From contig CM031858.1 of NCBI GenBank assembly GCA_018697195.1, forward strand, positions 74,893,001 through 74,957,000: a stretch of DNA of 64,000 nt. The letters are read 5' to 3'. Below are positions 52,901-64,000 of the stretch, one piece after another. This DNA comes from Certhia americana. Taxonomy: Eukaryota > Chordata > Aves > Passeriformes > Certhiidae. A program made the position numbers and the translations under genes. Each line of letters begins with the position of its first letter. Position 1 is the stretch's first letter. Under the pieces are notes generated by a model that was not told the DNA's origin, made no database searches, and saw only the letters and a program-made list of their open reading frames with translations.

Positions 52901-54995
52901 TGACATGAGCTCTTACCACTTTGTAGACTAAATGAAAGACTTGGATATTACACTGAGAGCCAAAGTAGCATCTGCAAGGCATAGCTTAGGGATGTAGTTT
53001 TAAGCGCTGAAGACAAAAAATGCAGGGAGTAGATGACACCTCATAAAAACAATTATAACATATAAAAATTAATTTGAGATAAAAAAATAGCAATCTTTCA
53101 CCAGGCTTTTATAGTACTGCTTAAGTACTAAACTGGGGCTAATTTTTTTTCTTCTGGTTTTTTTAACCATTCTGTGATTACGGAGTTATTCTCTACTAGT
53201 GAAGTACACAGGTTTAGATATTAGAGAAAGGTAATGAAAATGTTAGAGAAAATGCAGGATGAAGTACTCAATTGAACATCAAAATGTGTTTGAGCAAACA
53301 AGACTACATAGAATGTGAGGTGTACATGGCCATAAAGAATTCATTCTGCTGCTATATGTCAGTTTCATATTAAAATCTGCTTAAGTAAAATTATATAAAG
53401 AAATTGAGTTTAAATATTTCAATATTTTTCATTCAACATTTAATTGCAAACTAAATGTGAATGCTTTTTTTTTAATTTTTTTAATTTTTTTTACAAATTT
53501 TGTCATATGGGAACATAATAACATAATAGAACCGAAAAAATAACACTGTAGAAGCAGAAGCAAAATCTTAAATGGTCCAATAAATAATAGAGGGTTTTTT
53601 TGTAGTGTCACTCTGTAGCTGGCTTGTAATACACCAATATTGCTCAAATGACTCATGTTTTCCTGAGATATGATAAAATCATGTTACCAGTGACCTTCCC
53701 ATACAGCCTTGCCAATCTCTCCCCATGATTTTCCTTGATTGCACAAAACAAATGCTCTCTTAATGGACTTTTCTGTACTACTTATTTGTGGCAATGTATG
53801 TATGTGTTGCATTTTTGGGTAGCCGGTTCAACTTTTTACTGTTGTGGTTGCTGCCTTTTACCATTCCCACTTTTGTACTATTTCAAGCATACTTCTAACT
53901 CCTGTAATTTAGGTGCTCTCTCAGTAGAACAGAAAATCTTGGAAAACTTAATTAAGGCTATAGAAGAAATGTATTTCAGGAGAAATTTGATTAATTTACT
54001 TTCATCTTTGAAATGACAACTGTAGATGTATTAATTTTAAAATATTTTTTCTGAGAATTCTTTATAGTTCACTATGTCCCCCACATGTTTTTCTAGCATA
54101 TATTCCAACAGATAAATATCTCAACCCTTACTCACAGTTTTCACACTAAGGCTAGGACATAGAATGCTAAAATATATGGTAAGGTACTTATTTCAATTTA
54201 CTGCAGCATGTCTGAATGATGACAGTTTTATTCCTATGGATTTTATCAGCTGTATGACACCACCATAAAGGGATATAACTGAGATAAGAAAAGTAGCACA
54301 AACCAAGAATTGCAGTATTCATAAGCCTATTTAAGTATGAATTAACTGCTTTAACAAGCACAATTTCTGCTCATAAATTTTTAAAACACCTCCCCCTGCA
54401 TTAATGTGTTCAAATTTATTTACTATGATATCTTACTATAATTTTGAAAGTTGAATTGTCAGTCTGTTGCATAGAATTGGGTGGCAAAATCAAGGAATTC
54501 TATTCTTGTTATTGCTTCCAGGATAAAATACATGTAAAATATATCTCAAAAATTGTCCTTAGATATTAAGGGGTAAAATAGAAGAGTGAAACCTGGCAAG
54601 ATTATATAGCAGTCTTTCCAGATGATATTTCAGGGATGAAAGAAAAACGAGGACAAGAAAATTACAAGGAAAAGAAAGTCAAGAAGAGTGCAGAAATAGT
54701 TGATTCTTCTCTGAGATAGAATAAAGGTCGTTCTCAACCCTACTTTTCTATGAATGTTTCTTTCTACAATTTTGTTTTCAATCTTCTATATAAAGCTTTT
54801 CTCTGGATAGTTCTCTGCCTCGTATTTTGTCCATCATCTCTGTATTAAATGTCAAGTTCTCTAGAATAAAAAAATACACAAAATTTTGTTAAAATCAGCT
54901 CTTGTGTCACACAGTGTTACTTCGTGCATGTGTACTTTGTGCAGCGTTACTTGGGGCTTGTGGGGGTCCTCAATGGCTCTTTGTCTCTTTGACAG
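49959..54995 (+). other. CDH10: CDH10 intron 5 (5.0 kb)
   Basis: AT-rich intron, phase 1, donor GTAAGC and acceptor GACAG. It holds an AAAAC-type simple repeat (51190-51250) and A runs near 52006-52022. I see no transposon and no further exon. Confidence 0.9.
51190..51250 (+). repeat. (AAAAC)n-like A-rich simple repeat
   Basis: Four perfect AAAAC copies are followed by irregular AAAC and A-rich units. Confidence 0.85.
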
Positions 54996-55183
54996 GTACC
55001 ATCCATCTCCGCATTCCTGAGTCCTCCCCAGTTGGGACAGCCATTGGCAGCGTTAAAGCCACAGATGCAGACACTGGAAAAAACGCAGAAGTAGAGTACA
55101 GAATTATAGATGGTGATGGGACCGATATGTTTGATATTGTGACACAGAAGGACACACAGGAAGGCGTCATCACTGTGCGAAAG
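54996..55183 (+). CDS. CDH10: CDH10 coding exon: first half of EC3
   Basis: The 188-base exon completes Ser 272 and encodes residues 273-334. The acceptor is CTCTTTGACAG at 54985-54995. It starts [17 protein letters not shown] and has the calcium motif DAD (295-297). [17 protein letters not shown] and [11 protein letters not shown] follow. These residues distinguish CDH10 from CDH6, which from memory reads differently here. The donor is AAG|GTGTCT at 55183/55184, a poor match beyond GTG, and the exon ends in phase 0. An open frame runs upstream of the acceptor, but that stretch has no cadherin similarity. Confidence 0.94.
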
Positions 55184-58072
55184 GTGTCTATTAACAGCAT
55201 TCACTAAATTATTTTGATGTCAATGTTATGTCACAAACATTCGTTGCTTACATCATGTGATAACACATGCTAACTGCTTAACATTTGCAAGCATCCCCCA
55301 TCAGTACTATTGAAAGTGTTCATTTTAAGATGAAACTGGAAATAAAAGGTGGTGACCATATCTAAGATGCAGCATAGGTTGAAAGCATTGTTGCTAGCAA
55401 AGTATGAAAAAGTGGACCAGCCCCAAAGTGTTAGCACTAATTATCTCTGTGATTTCAAATGCAGACTTCTTAGGTATTTCAGGTAACCTGTTTTCTTCAG
55501 CAAGCAATCAGCAGGTCACTCACTAATGAGAGGCACAGATTTTCCTTTTCTGTGAGATTCTCATCTACTTGGGTGAGATGAGATCTGTATGCCAGAACAC
55601 AGACATGAACAGCAAGCTATATGGTTTTGTTCCTGTTTCCAATGTATGAGAGGGCAGCCACATGAGCAATGTGTATGTAAAGGTGTTCCTGTTCCAGAGC
55701 TAGCTTTAGTTCTGCCCTCTGTCTTGCACTGTCAGAGCACTTTCAGATGATGCTTGCCTTCTACATTGAAGATCTCACAAGTAAAAATGTCACTCTCCTA
55801 CTCCTCAAAAATTTCTCTTCCAGAGGTCCCTTGGTCCTTGGCTTTGGGACTTTGAGATGAACTCCAAAGCGTTCAAGTACAATTTTTAACATAAAGCACT
55901 GTTTATATTAGCTTTCCAAACAAATATCATTACGCATAGAATAATGAAATATAGAGTGATATAAAAGATACCTCTACATCTCTTGATAAAGGCAACCGAG
56001 GAAAACAGAAAATCTGCAAAGAGTGTTCCATATTAATTTCTGTGGTTTATTGAGCCCATAGTCAGTGTAGTTTTTTATCTGGGGAAAAAAAAAACAAAAC
56101 GAAAAAAAACAAAATTGAGGTCTTATATTTTTCTTTTCCTAGTTTGTGAAGGCTTCTCTTGAGATGCTCTTTTCTTGCTTGTTTCAGATTTTCACATATA
56201 CTATTATATTAAATCAATAGCGTAATGAAAAAAAAAAGTCTAGTAGCTGAATCAAGCATAAGAAATTTCCTAAATTATAATACAGCAGTTCCAAAAATGT
56301 CAATAAATACTAATGAACAAGATCTTCTGATTTTGTCATTAGCAGTCTGACAGAATTTGCATTTTTCAGGATGCTTTGTCAGTCATGAATAAGTAGTTTA
56401 TTCAATACCACAGACAACAGCACTAACAAGCAAGGAAGGAGATGAGAATACTCAGTTCATTGATTCATTAGTCTCTTTTTTATTATTAATATTTATCCAC
56501 TTCGATTGTAATTTCTGTTTTCAGTGCTGAATAACTACAAATAACTTGTGTTCCTTTACAAAGCCTGTAAGTTATCAAGTCTGAATTTATTATGTGCTTT
56601 AAAAGAACTTTTTTCTATACAAATTTTTTCTATATAATTTCTCACAGACAAAATAATTGATTTTCCACAATTTTGTATATTTGGGCAAGAGTTTTGTTCA
56701 TTACTGCTGATGTGCTGGAATGCCTGTATAATCCACAGGTTTCATATCCATGTTTTGCACTGTAGCTGGACAAGATGTCCAAATTGGAAGTGAATGTTGT
56801 AGTAGCAAGTTTACATATTCATGGTGCACATTCTGCCAGATTAAACCGATTATAATAAATCAGAACTAGCATGTCTTCTTTGCTTTCAGGATTAAAGCCA
56901 GCATCCCTTAACAGCTGAATGATACACTTTACAGACACAGCAATAGCCTAAGATATAGGTTAAATAGTTGCATTTCTCAGTTGTACTCACAAATACTCTG
57001 CTCTGACTATTTTTTTTTTTTTTAAACAAGTCTGGGGCAGTGGGGAAACTCATTCTTTCTCTGGACTGCATCTTTCTGCTTTTGAATATTGTATTCAAAT
57101 ATCTAAGCTGTCACTTCGGCATCTTTAGTGAACATTAATTAGTATTTAAAAGCAGCTAGGCAGAAAAAAATAAGTCATCAACCACCCATTTTGATGAATG
57201 AAAACCACCAGTTCTATATCTCTCTGAAAATCTGTGGGAGTTAATAATGTCTTCTTTGTGTCAGAAAGGTAGATTTTCAGCTTGCTCATTTCCTTGGAAT
57301 CATTAATTAGCTAAGACTTTTTATCTATGACAGCTAGAAAAATTTGAAGGAATAGAATTCTTTTCTATCCAAAATGATTTCTAATTATAACCCTGAACTG
57401 TTCCTCCTTCCATTTTAAAAAGGAACTGCTGACAAAAATGTCAAATATATTTTCAAAAAAATCCCCCTCTGATGTTGGATTCATTAAATTAAATGAAAAG
57501 GAACAAGATTAAACCCTACTGTTTCTCTAGATATAGAGAACTTTGACACACACACCTTCCTCAAAAGATACCTAAAATATTCCTGATATTCAAGGCCAGC
57601 AATATAGGCTTGACAATAAGAATAATCTGGTCATTTTGATTATCCAGGAGTTTACAGAATTTCCAATGAAATATTAGTGTTGAATACCTTGTTCTAGAAT
57701 GTTTCTATTTCCAGTCAGTATGTCAAGCATTATAAATGGTTATATGATTGTTTCAAATCCATATTCCTGTTAAACAGCTGCAAAATTCCCTGAACAATTG
57801 GTTAATTTGCACTGAAAACATTTTTGTTACTCATGCTGAGATAATTTAACTAGTATTTAGGAGAAGACACTTCTTCTAAAAACAATGGTAATTTCTTATT
57901 AGACAAAGTGACTCCTGTGGCAGGGAAAATATTAATTCTGTTGGTGTTCCCACAATGCAGGGCAGGATCTGATAAGACTTGAGCCCTCTTCAGTTTCCAT
58001 TATGTACATAGGTCAATATCTGTCAACATGCAAATCCAATTTAATAAAATTTATCACAATTTTCATTTTTAG
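55184..58072 (+). other. CDH10: CDH10 intron 6 (2.9 kb)
   Basis: Phase 0 intron inside EC3, donor GTGTCT and acceptor TTTTTAG. AT-rich, with A-rich runs near 56081-56112 and a T run near 57010-57022. No other element recognised. Confidence 0.9.
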
Positions 58073-58326
58073 CCACTGGACTATGAGACAAGACGACTTT
58101 ATACTTTGAAAGTAGAAGCTGAAAATACCCATGTGGATCCCCGTTTCTATTACCTTGGGCCTTTCAAAGACACAATTATTGTGAAAATCTCTGTAGAAGA
58201 TGTAGATGAACCTCCTGTTTTCAGCAGGTCTTCTTACCTTTTTGAGGTGCATGAAGATATTGAGTTGGGGACAATAATAGGAACAGTAATGGCACGGGAT
58301 CCTGATTCTGCCTCAAGTCCAATAAG
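58073..58326 (+). CDS. CDH10: CDH10 coding exon: second half of EC3, EC3-EC4 linker, start of EC4
   Basis: The 254-base exon encodes residues 335-418 plus two bases of codon 419. The acceptor is TTCATTTTTAG at 58062-58072 and the donor is AAG|GTAATA at 58326/58327. It opens [20 protein letters not shown], with the LDYE calcium motif at 336-339. The EC3-EC4 linker is the characteristic DVDEPPVF (377-384), where Glu replaces the usual last Asn of the motif. EC4 begins [12 protein letters not shown] and has a DPD calcium motif at 410-412. The exon ends in phase 2, and the split Arg codon is completed by the G at 59873. Confidence 0.95.
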
Positions 58327-59872
58327 GTAATACTTCAGTTTCTGTAAACACATTATTTGCTAAAGAAATTAAGATAAATAGTAACACTACATTAAATTCA
58401 CATAGAGTTTTTTTTTTTTTTTTTTCTTTTATTAGTGTCATAGAGATAGACAGACTTGAGAATGGTGCTATCTGTAAACCTACAAACATGTCAGGCAAAA
58501 GTAATTTACTTGCACACAAGAGACACAAATTATTTTCCAGTGCCTCAGTTCATAGAAAACTTGATTTCAAGTAGGCCCATCAGGATTGCTTTATGCTTCT
58601 TGCTGTGAAAAACTTTCAGAGTGCTGATGAAACATGTTCTAGTCTTCAATAAAACTAACATCATGTATGAAGTAAAATGAAATGCTTATCGTATAAGACA
58701 AGTAGTCTTAAATACAATTTCTCTAGAAAATAGCAGGTTTTTGTTTTATTCTAGTTAAGAGTTATTAGAGTAAGGTAGTAATTAAAAAACCCCAAACATT
58801 TCAGTAAGTCTTTATTACACTATCAGAAGTCTTCATTGGCTGTTCTGATTTCCTTTTTTTTTGTTGTTTTTTTAATGTTTATTTTGGTGTTGACTTGCTT
58901 CTTGGGGTTTTATTTGTTTGTCTTTCATATTTACTGCAATTGTGTGTGGAGTGAGCAAACAGCCACCAAAACTGTATAGATATTATTTTCATATAACAGC
59001 ATTTTTTTTTATTTGACTCAATTTAGTTTATTACTGTAAGTGAAATCAGATCACTTGATGAACAGTTTAGATCACTCATAAATTTTCATAGAAACTTAAA
59101 CATTTGTTTCTATTGTACTATACAAGCGTACTATATAACTTTTTTAAAAATTTGGCCCAATTGTGATACATATTCTGATAATCATTCTGTATTTGGCAAA
59201 ATCCTACATTTAATTCCACATCAAAGGCTCAATTCTAATTTGAAGGTAATGTTAAATATAAAATAAAAAAAGAATTTAAAAAGAGTAGTTTGACACCACC
59301 ATATCATGTTGTGGACATCTTGCCTGCCAGAAGTATAGCAACTATAGAAATTTAGAAGGTCCTATAACAATTATATATGAAAGTGAAAGTTCTGCATATG
59401 AACTTATTTTTATACAGTTTTTTTTTTATATTGATCTCTAGTGAACTACCACATCCTAAATAGTAGAATCCGAGCTTACAGCAATGTTTTTGAACAGCTT
59501 GTAAATTAGCTGTCAGTCTCAGTCTGAAGAAACAGTATATCAAAGACCATTTTCCTTTCAGGATTAAATTAATTCTTTAATTAATATATTGAAAATCTGA
59601 TTTTTTTAAATAATTCTCCTATATCCTTGAAAAAGCTCAAAATATCAAATATTACACTATTGTATCACATTTTTCAAATTCAAATATTAATTCCTTATTC
59701 TATGGAGCTAATTTCCAGAATTTTCAGAAGCATTTATAGAAACTAAATAGATGTCTTTTCAAAACAAACCTTTGTAACGTAGAACATTAAACCTGTGCTG
59801 ACTTGTGAAATATATGTTTTCCTTGACTTTCTATAATTTTGACAGTACTTTTTATTCCATTATCATATTTAG
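58327..59872 (+). other. CDH10: CDH10 intron 7 (1.5 kb)
   Basis: Phase 2 intron inside EC4, donor GTAATA and acceptor ATATTTAG. It contains a T run near 58409-58425 and otherwise plain AT-rich sequence. Confidence 0.9.
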
Positions 59873-60009
59873 GTTTTCTCTGGATCGTCACACTGACCTT
59901 GACAGGATATTTAACATTCATTCTGGAAATGGATCCATCTATACTTCTAAGCCGCTTGACCGTGAGATATCCCAATGGCACAATCTTAGTGTTATAGCAG
60001 CTGAGATCA
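59873..60009 (+). CDS. CDH10: CDH10 coding exon: EC4 core
   Basis: The 137-base exon completes Arg 419 and encodes residues 420-464 plus one base of codon 465. The acceptor is ATCATATTTAG at 59862-59872 and the donor is TCA|GTAAGC at 60009/60010. It reads [20 protein letters not shown] and [17 protein letters not shown]. The EC4 calcium motif LDRE is at 448-451 and a possible N-glycosylation site NLS is at 457-459. The split codon at the 3' edge becomes Asn when joined to the next exon. Confidence 0.94.
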
Positions 60010-60821
60010 GTAAGCTAATTTGGTTATTTTTTCCTTTCAGTTTTCTTTAGCCTGTAAAGTTACAGCTGCAACTTTATGATGAAAACACCCCTCCTTTATT
60101 TGCCCCCTGCCCCTTTTTACTAGATGTTCTGGAAAAGTGAATTGTGGGGTTGCTAACAGCAACTGTCTCCTCATTGCTTCTCCTCACCTATCTCCATCAC
60201 TGACCTTTAATGTTCAAGTTACTTCTGAAATGTTAGCCAATTAAATAATAAGACTGGAGTAATTCTTTTTATTCCTTTTCTTGGAGGATAATAACATGAT
60301 TTTGCTGTTAAAAAATCATGCTAAGTTAAAAAATAGCTGAGTTTAGCATATTAATCTATGTTTTTGTCTCTATTATTTTCTTCATTTCCTTAAAAATACA
60401 TTCATCATCTCTTCCTATGGTATCTACACCTACAGCTCTTAGAATCAATCTATCTTACATGTCCCATTCAGTTTGACCCTGAAGCTGAAGCATTTATTGG
60501 ACCATTTAAATCATCTCTCTGTAGATATTTTCATGTTAAAAGTATAAAGAGAAGGGCAGGTATTCTCCTAAATCTAAGTTTATTGAGAATAACCATTTAA
60601 TCAATGGACAGAAAATTTTCTAAGGGGCAAAAATCTGATCTTTGAAGTCAGCAACTAAGAATCACTTCCCCTCAAAGTCACTAATTTTTTTAGGGCTAAT
60701 TCTGTATCAGTCAAAAAGCAAAAAGGAAGAAATAATGATCAGCAGTGAAACATGGCTGGCAAGAGCTGCACTGCAGAGGACTAAATGGAATGTTGTGTTC
60801 TGCCAGTTAAACATTCTGTGT

Positions 60822-60865
60822 AAAAAAAAAAAAAAACAAAAACAAAAACCCAACCAAACAAAAAC
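60822..60865 (+). repeat. A-rich simple repeat
   Basis: An A run of about 14 is followed by CAAAAACAAAAACCCAACC-type units. Confidence 0.8.
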
Positions 60866-61836
60866 CCTGTACTTTGCTTTCAAAAACAGTTTTCTTTCTT
60901 GTGATGCTTTGTCCTGAGCTTGCAACCATTCAGAGTGCTGTCCAGTGTTGTACAAATTATTTTCAGATTTATATAATGATTAAATTTAGCATCCTTGTAT
61001 GACTAGATTTTAATGCTAAACTTATCTCCTTGTCAGGAAACTTAGAGCAAACTTATCTGGAGTAGCTAGCATTCTCCACAGAGATGTTAATTTTGGAGAA
61101 AAAATGAAGAGGGAGGTTTAGATCTTTAAATATTTTAAAATGTTGCCTGTGAAGCATGACAGAATGTGAAAGCAGTGTTAGAACTGACTTGGAAAGTTAG
61201 AACAAACATAGAGAAGGTTATGAAAAAGTGTGTCCTAAACCTGGAAATTTAAACAATTCAGGATGTCAAAAAAATCCACATCATGCTCTTTTGCAAAGGT
61301 GTTACTGATAAAAAGCCAATGTAATTCCAGCTGCTCCTAAATGTGTTTTATTTGAAGCAGAAGAAAAGGAGAGAAAATTAGTAATTTGCGACCATCTTTT
61401 ACTGTTCAAATTTATAGAATCCCATTAATGCTGCAAATCATATCGTGCTTAGCTACCACACAGCAGAATTCCAAGGAAAAGCTGCACTTCATTACACCCA
61501 GGCATTATTTAATGTTTTTGGTATGGCAACAAGATCAGCAAGTGAGAACACAGACACATGTTCCTGAATCAACTTATGTTAACAAAAGAGCGCTCTAAAT
61601 AATAAGATCTTGACATTTGGCAAGGAGGAGGTTATTCTTGTTTCTGAACCTAAGATCTGAAAACCTACATTCTTATTTTTTAAAGGCAATTTACACATAA
61701 AAGAATCTTATTCCAATAAATTCTTTACAAAATTTTTGGAGGGTTACCTTCATTTGTTTTGTTGGAATTTCTTTGAGGGGCAAGAGAAGAAAGTCAGATT
61801 TGGAAATTTTTCAAAATATGTATGCATGTGACTGAC

Positions 61837-61869
61837 TAAATTAACACTATCCCAGCCAAAACCAACACA
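61837..61869 (-). mobile_element. Short remnant resembling the 5' end of the same LTR family as 2131-2715
   Basis: ACTAAATTAACACTATCCCA followed by GCCAAAACCAACACAA closely follows the antisense version of that LTR family's first 30 or so bases, better preserved than in the copy at 2680-2715. Nothing LTR-like is recognisable to its left, so only the tip would remain. Short length limits confidence. Confidence 0.45.
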
Positions 61870-62288
61870 ATGCACAGTCAGTGATGTCTTTTCTCTGTAA
61901 AACAAACTAGATCACAAAGAATTTTAAAATTAAAGATCCAAAGCTTACAAAACCTTGAGCCCGCCAAGTTGTCAAATTTGTTATTGTAGTAGTGAGCATA
62001 CTTTTCATGCATAATATTTGAATATATTATTGACATTTACAGCCCCTATCTTCAGGAAAATCTTAATTCTTCACTAGAACTCAATTTTTATTTTTTTTTT
62101 TTTTACTCCACACAAATAATCTCCTTATTTTTCAGAAGGCCTGATTCTGACTTGTTAGTGGTTTGCACACTAAATATTGCCCAGATTCAAAATTCATCTT
62201 GCATGTGTATAGCTCATGAAACTAGGAGGAAAACAGAAAACTCTTCATAATAAAATAATCCCATGTTTCTTCTCTCTTCTACTGTCAG

Positions 62289-62410
62289 ACAACCCCAAAG
62301 ATACTACTCGTGTTCCTGTCTATGTAAGAATTTTGGATGTTAATGACAATGCCCCACAGTTTGCTGTATTCTACGACACTTTTGTCTGTGAAAATGCAAG
62401 AGCTGGACAG
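62289..62410 (+). CDS. CDH10: CDH10 coding exon: end of EC4, EC4-EC5 linker, start of EC5
   Basis: The 122-base exon completes Asn 465 and encodes residues 466-505. The acceptor is TTCTACTGTCAG at 62277-62288 and the donor is CAG|GTATGC at 62410/62411. It reads NPKDTTRVPVYVRIL, the linker DVNDNAPQF (481-489), then FYDTFVCENARAGQ at the start of EC5. It ends in phase 0. This is the last exon in the window. No continuation of EC5 was seen between 62411 and 64000, so the intron runs off the end. Confidence 0.94.
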
Positions 62411-64000
62411 GTATGCCTTTGATAAACACTTCCCACTATCCTTTTGCTACAGCACTCAATTGTAGGTAGTTTTTGCCTATTTCTTAGGAAAAATCATATC
62501 CAAATTAGCTTTGAAATATTAGAAATGAAAGCAAAGAAGCTCTGTAAGTGTGGCTTAGAGTGAAATGTCAATATGTTACAAGCACATCAGTGTTCTAATC
62601 ACCACTTTTCCTTACCTAACCTTGTATTGCTGTTAAATCCTGATGAGATATGTCCATGACATGGTTATGACTCACTTAGTCCTTAATTTCCCAAAGTAGA
62701 ACTCTATATGTAACTAAAAAGTTTGATCTGTATTTTCCAATAGCAATTGGAGATATATTTCAATCCATGCTGACGGTGATTACAAACAAAAAAATCTGTC
62801 GCACTTTTTTCTTTCAATTGTTAGATTCATCTTTCATTACCACACCAAAAGTTTCTGAAAAGGAAACATACATTTTTTAAATGGTAACATAATATTTTCT
62901 TTTGCTTCTTAGAGGCTGCACAATGTGTACTTCAATTTAAGTAAAATGACTGCACTGCTTAATGTCTAATTCCCAACAGGCAGTTGCTTCTTAGAACTCT
63001 ATAAAACTGTTTTCCTATTACATGTCCCAGAGCATAATCAGCCAATAATAAAGCCTTTAAAATGGTAGCAGCAGTACCTCAGTGCAACCCTTTCAGCATG
63101 TTTGAACAGAATGTGGTAGAACTGCCAGCTTGTCTTAACTGTTGGAGTCCCAAAGGTATAACATTCAGGTTGTATTGCAAATTTCACATTCAGGTTACCA
63201 TGCTTCCTTCCCAAGTGACATCAGTCTGAACTTAGAACAAAGAATTTGAGGCCCAAATTTATAATGCATTAATATCTAAAGGTACTGAGCAAGTGCATTT
63301 GTCTGCTGTGACAGTGGCAAGAGAATTCAAGCTGTTAGATAAAGAGAAATCACTGGCTAAAAATGTAGAATTTTTGACAGGTGAAGTGTCTACTATAAAT
63401 GCTAAAGTAATTTTTTAATAGTTTTCAATATGACATATGGATTAAGAATTGTAGAAGAAAAGTGTTGAATTTTCCTCTTCCAGTTTCTCAAAAAAAAAAA
63501 ATTCTGCATTAAAGAAAAAATGTAAATGCATGAATCCACAAATTTTACTCATCTGAGGTTTCAGAATTTTTTCTGTGCAGATTACTAGTTCTAAAGCATT
63601 TAGGAAATGTTAATAGAACAGTTAAATTGCCATGGAAATGTATTTTAAAGAACATTTTTTAATGCACTATCTAGACTATTCAAGTCAGTATATTCTAAAA
63701 GTAAATATAAAAGTTATTTCTACATTGCATTGTTTTATTGCTTACAATCAGAATAGGTTGTCAGTTAAAAAGTTGAATAAAACAGCATTAATCACTTTAA
63801 TAATTGAGATGCTAAGTAAGTTCCCACATCCACAAATGCTTATTTAAATTGTTATAAATCTCAATAGTGTCTTTATCAGAAAAAAACCTGCCAAAGTTAT
63901 TGAGAGGGCCATAAATTTTTTATGATTTTTTAAGAAATCTAAGGTGCAAATGATTGCTTAAAGAAAACAATTCACATAAAGAGAAAAATGTAATGCAGGA
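62411..64000 (+). other. CDH10: CDH10 intron 9, start only
   Basis: Begins with donor GTATGC and runs off the window. AT-rich. No reading frame continuing the EC5 sequence was seen, so the next exon lies beyond 64000. Confidence 0.85.

Larger units (their letters stand above)
60010..62288 (+). other. CDH10: CDH10 intron 8 (2.3 kb)
   Basis: Phase 1 intron inside EC4, donor GTAAGC and acceptor CTGTCAG. It contains an A-rich AAAAC-like repeat near 60822-60865, a short possible LTR end near 61837-61869 and a T run near 62090-62104. Confidence 0.9.
17847..62410 (+). other. CDH10: CDH10 gene, 5' part (exons 2-9 of a classical type II cadherin)
   Basis: Gene-level entry. Eight coding exons join in phase into 505 codons without a stop. 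The exon lengths after the first (295, 120, 168, 188, 254, 137 and 122 bases) fit the strongly conserved type II cadherin gene plan. Protein order: signal peptide, propeptide, RQKR cleavage site, then mature GWMW with the two EC1 tryptophans (W2, W4) that define type II cadherins. After these come the QAI motif in EC1 and calcium-linker motifs DINDN, DVNDN, DVDEP and DVNDN between EC domains. From memory the mature sequence matches CDH10 far better than the close paralogue CDH6, for example [12 protein letters not shown] in EC1 and [11 protein letters not shown] in EC3. Classical cadherins mediate calcium-dependent homophilic adhesion at the plasma membrane; CDH10 is mainly neural. The 3' exons (rest of EC5, membrane span, catenin-binding tail) and the 5' non-coding exon are not seen. 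Paralogue assignment is from recall, not a search. Confidence 0.92.

Noticed and set aside
54902..54995. Upstream extension of the open frame before the EC3 exon as extra coding sequence
   Set aside because: The acceptor at 54994-54995 restores the split Ser codon exactly, and the upstream translation has no cadherin similarity.
17994..62410. Assignment to CDH6 or CDH9 instead of CDH10
   Set aside because: EC2 is almost the same in all three, but EC1, EC3 and EC4 residues (for example the [12 protein letters not shown] and [13 protein letters not shown] segments) fit CDH10 as I remember it and not CDH6. A database search would make this final.
1..64000. CRISPR arrays, tRNA or rRNA genes, bacterial-style operons, a novel defence or mobile system
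   Set aside because: No regularly spaced repeats, cloverleaf genes or dense coding were seen. The window is an ordinary vertebrate gene with long introns and decayed retroelements.

Overview
The window is a vertebrate, almost certainly avian, genomic segment. Chicken-repeat-1 (CR1) LINE fragments lie on both strands, there is one LTR of a type I recognise from bird genomes, and the background is AT-rich, non-coding and intron-like. The only host gene I can support is the 5' two-thirds of a classical type II cadherin on the + strand. I identify it as cadherin-10 (CDH10). Eight coding exons were placed by joining splice sites in phase: 17994-18224, 38923-39217, 49059-49178, 49791-49958, 54996-55183, 58073-58326, 59873-60009 and 62289-62410. 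Together they give 1,515 coding bases, or 505 uninterrupted codons, covering signal peptide, propeptide, a furin-type site, EC1 to EC4 and the start of EC5. The rest of EC5, the membrane span and the catenin-binding tail must lie beyond base 64000.

Layout: bases 1-17846 hold no coding exon and are either intron 1 or 5' flank. They contain a decayed LTR (about 2131-2715, minus strand) and several homopolymer runs. The first coding exon is followed by a 20.7 kb intron with three CR1 pieces, a CpG-rich patch of about 190 bases and a perfect 15-bp inverted repeat. Intron 3 (9.8 kb) carries two clear CR1 copies. The six downstream exons cluster within about 13.4 kb.

The exons encode one protein, a calcium-dependent homophilic adhesion molecule of neural tissue. 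The other elements are retrotransposon remnants or simple repeats with no visible link to it. I found no operon-like structure, CRISPR array, tRNA or rRNA gene, and no sign of a new biological system. The most useful leads for follow-up are the inverted repeat, the CpG-rich patch and an internally deleted CR1.
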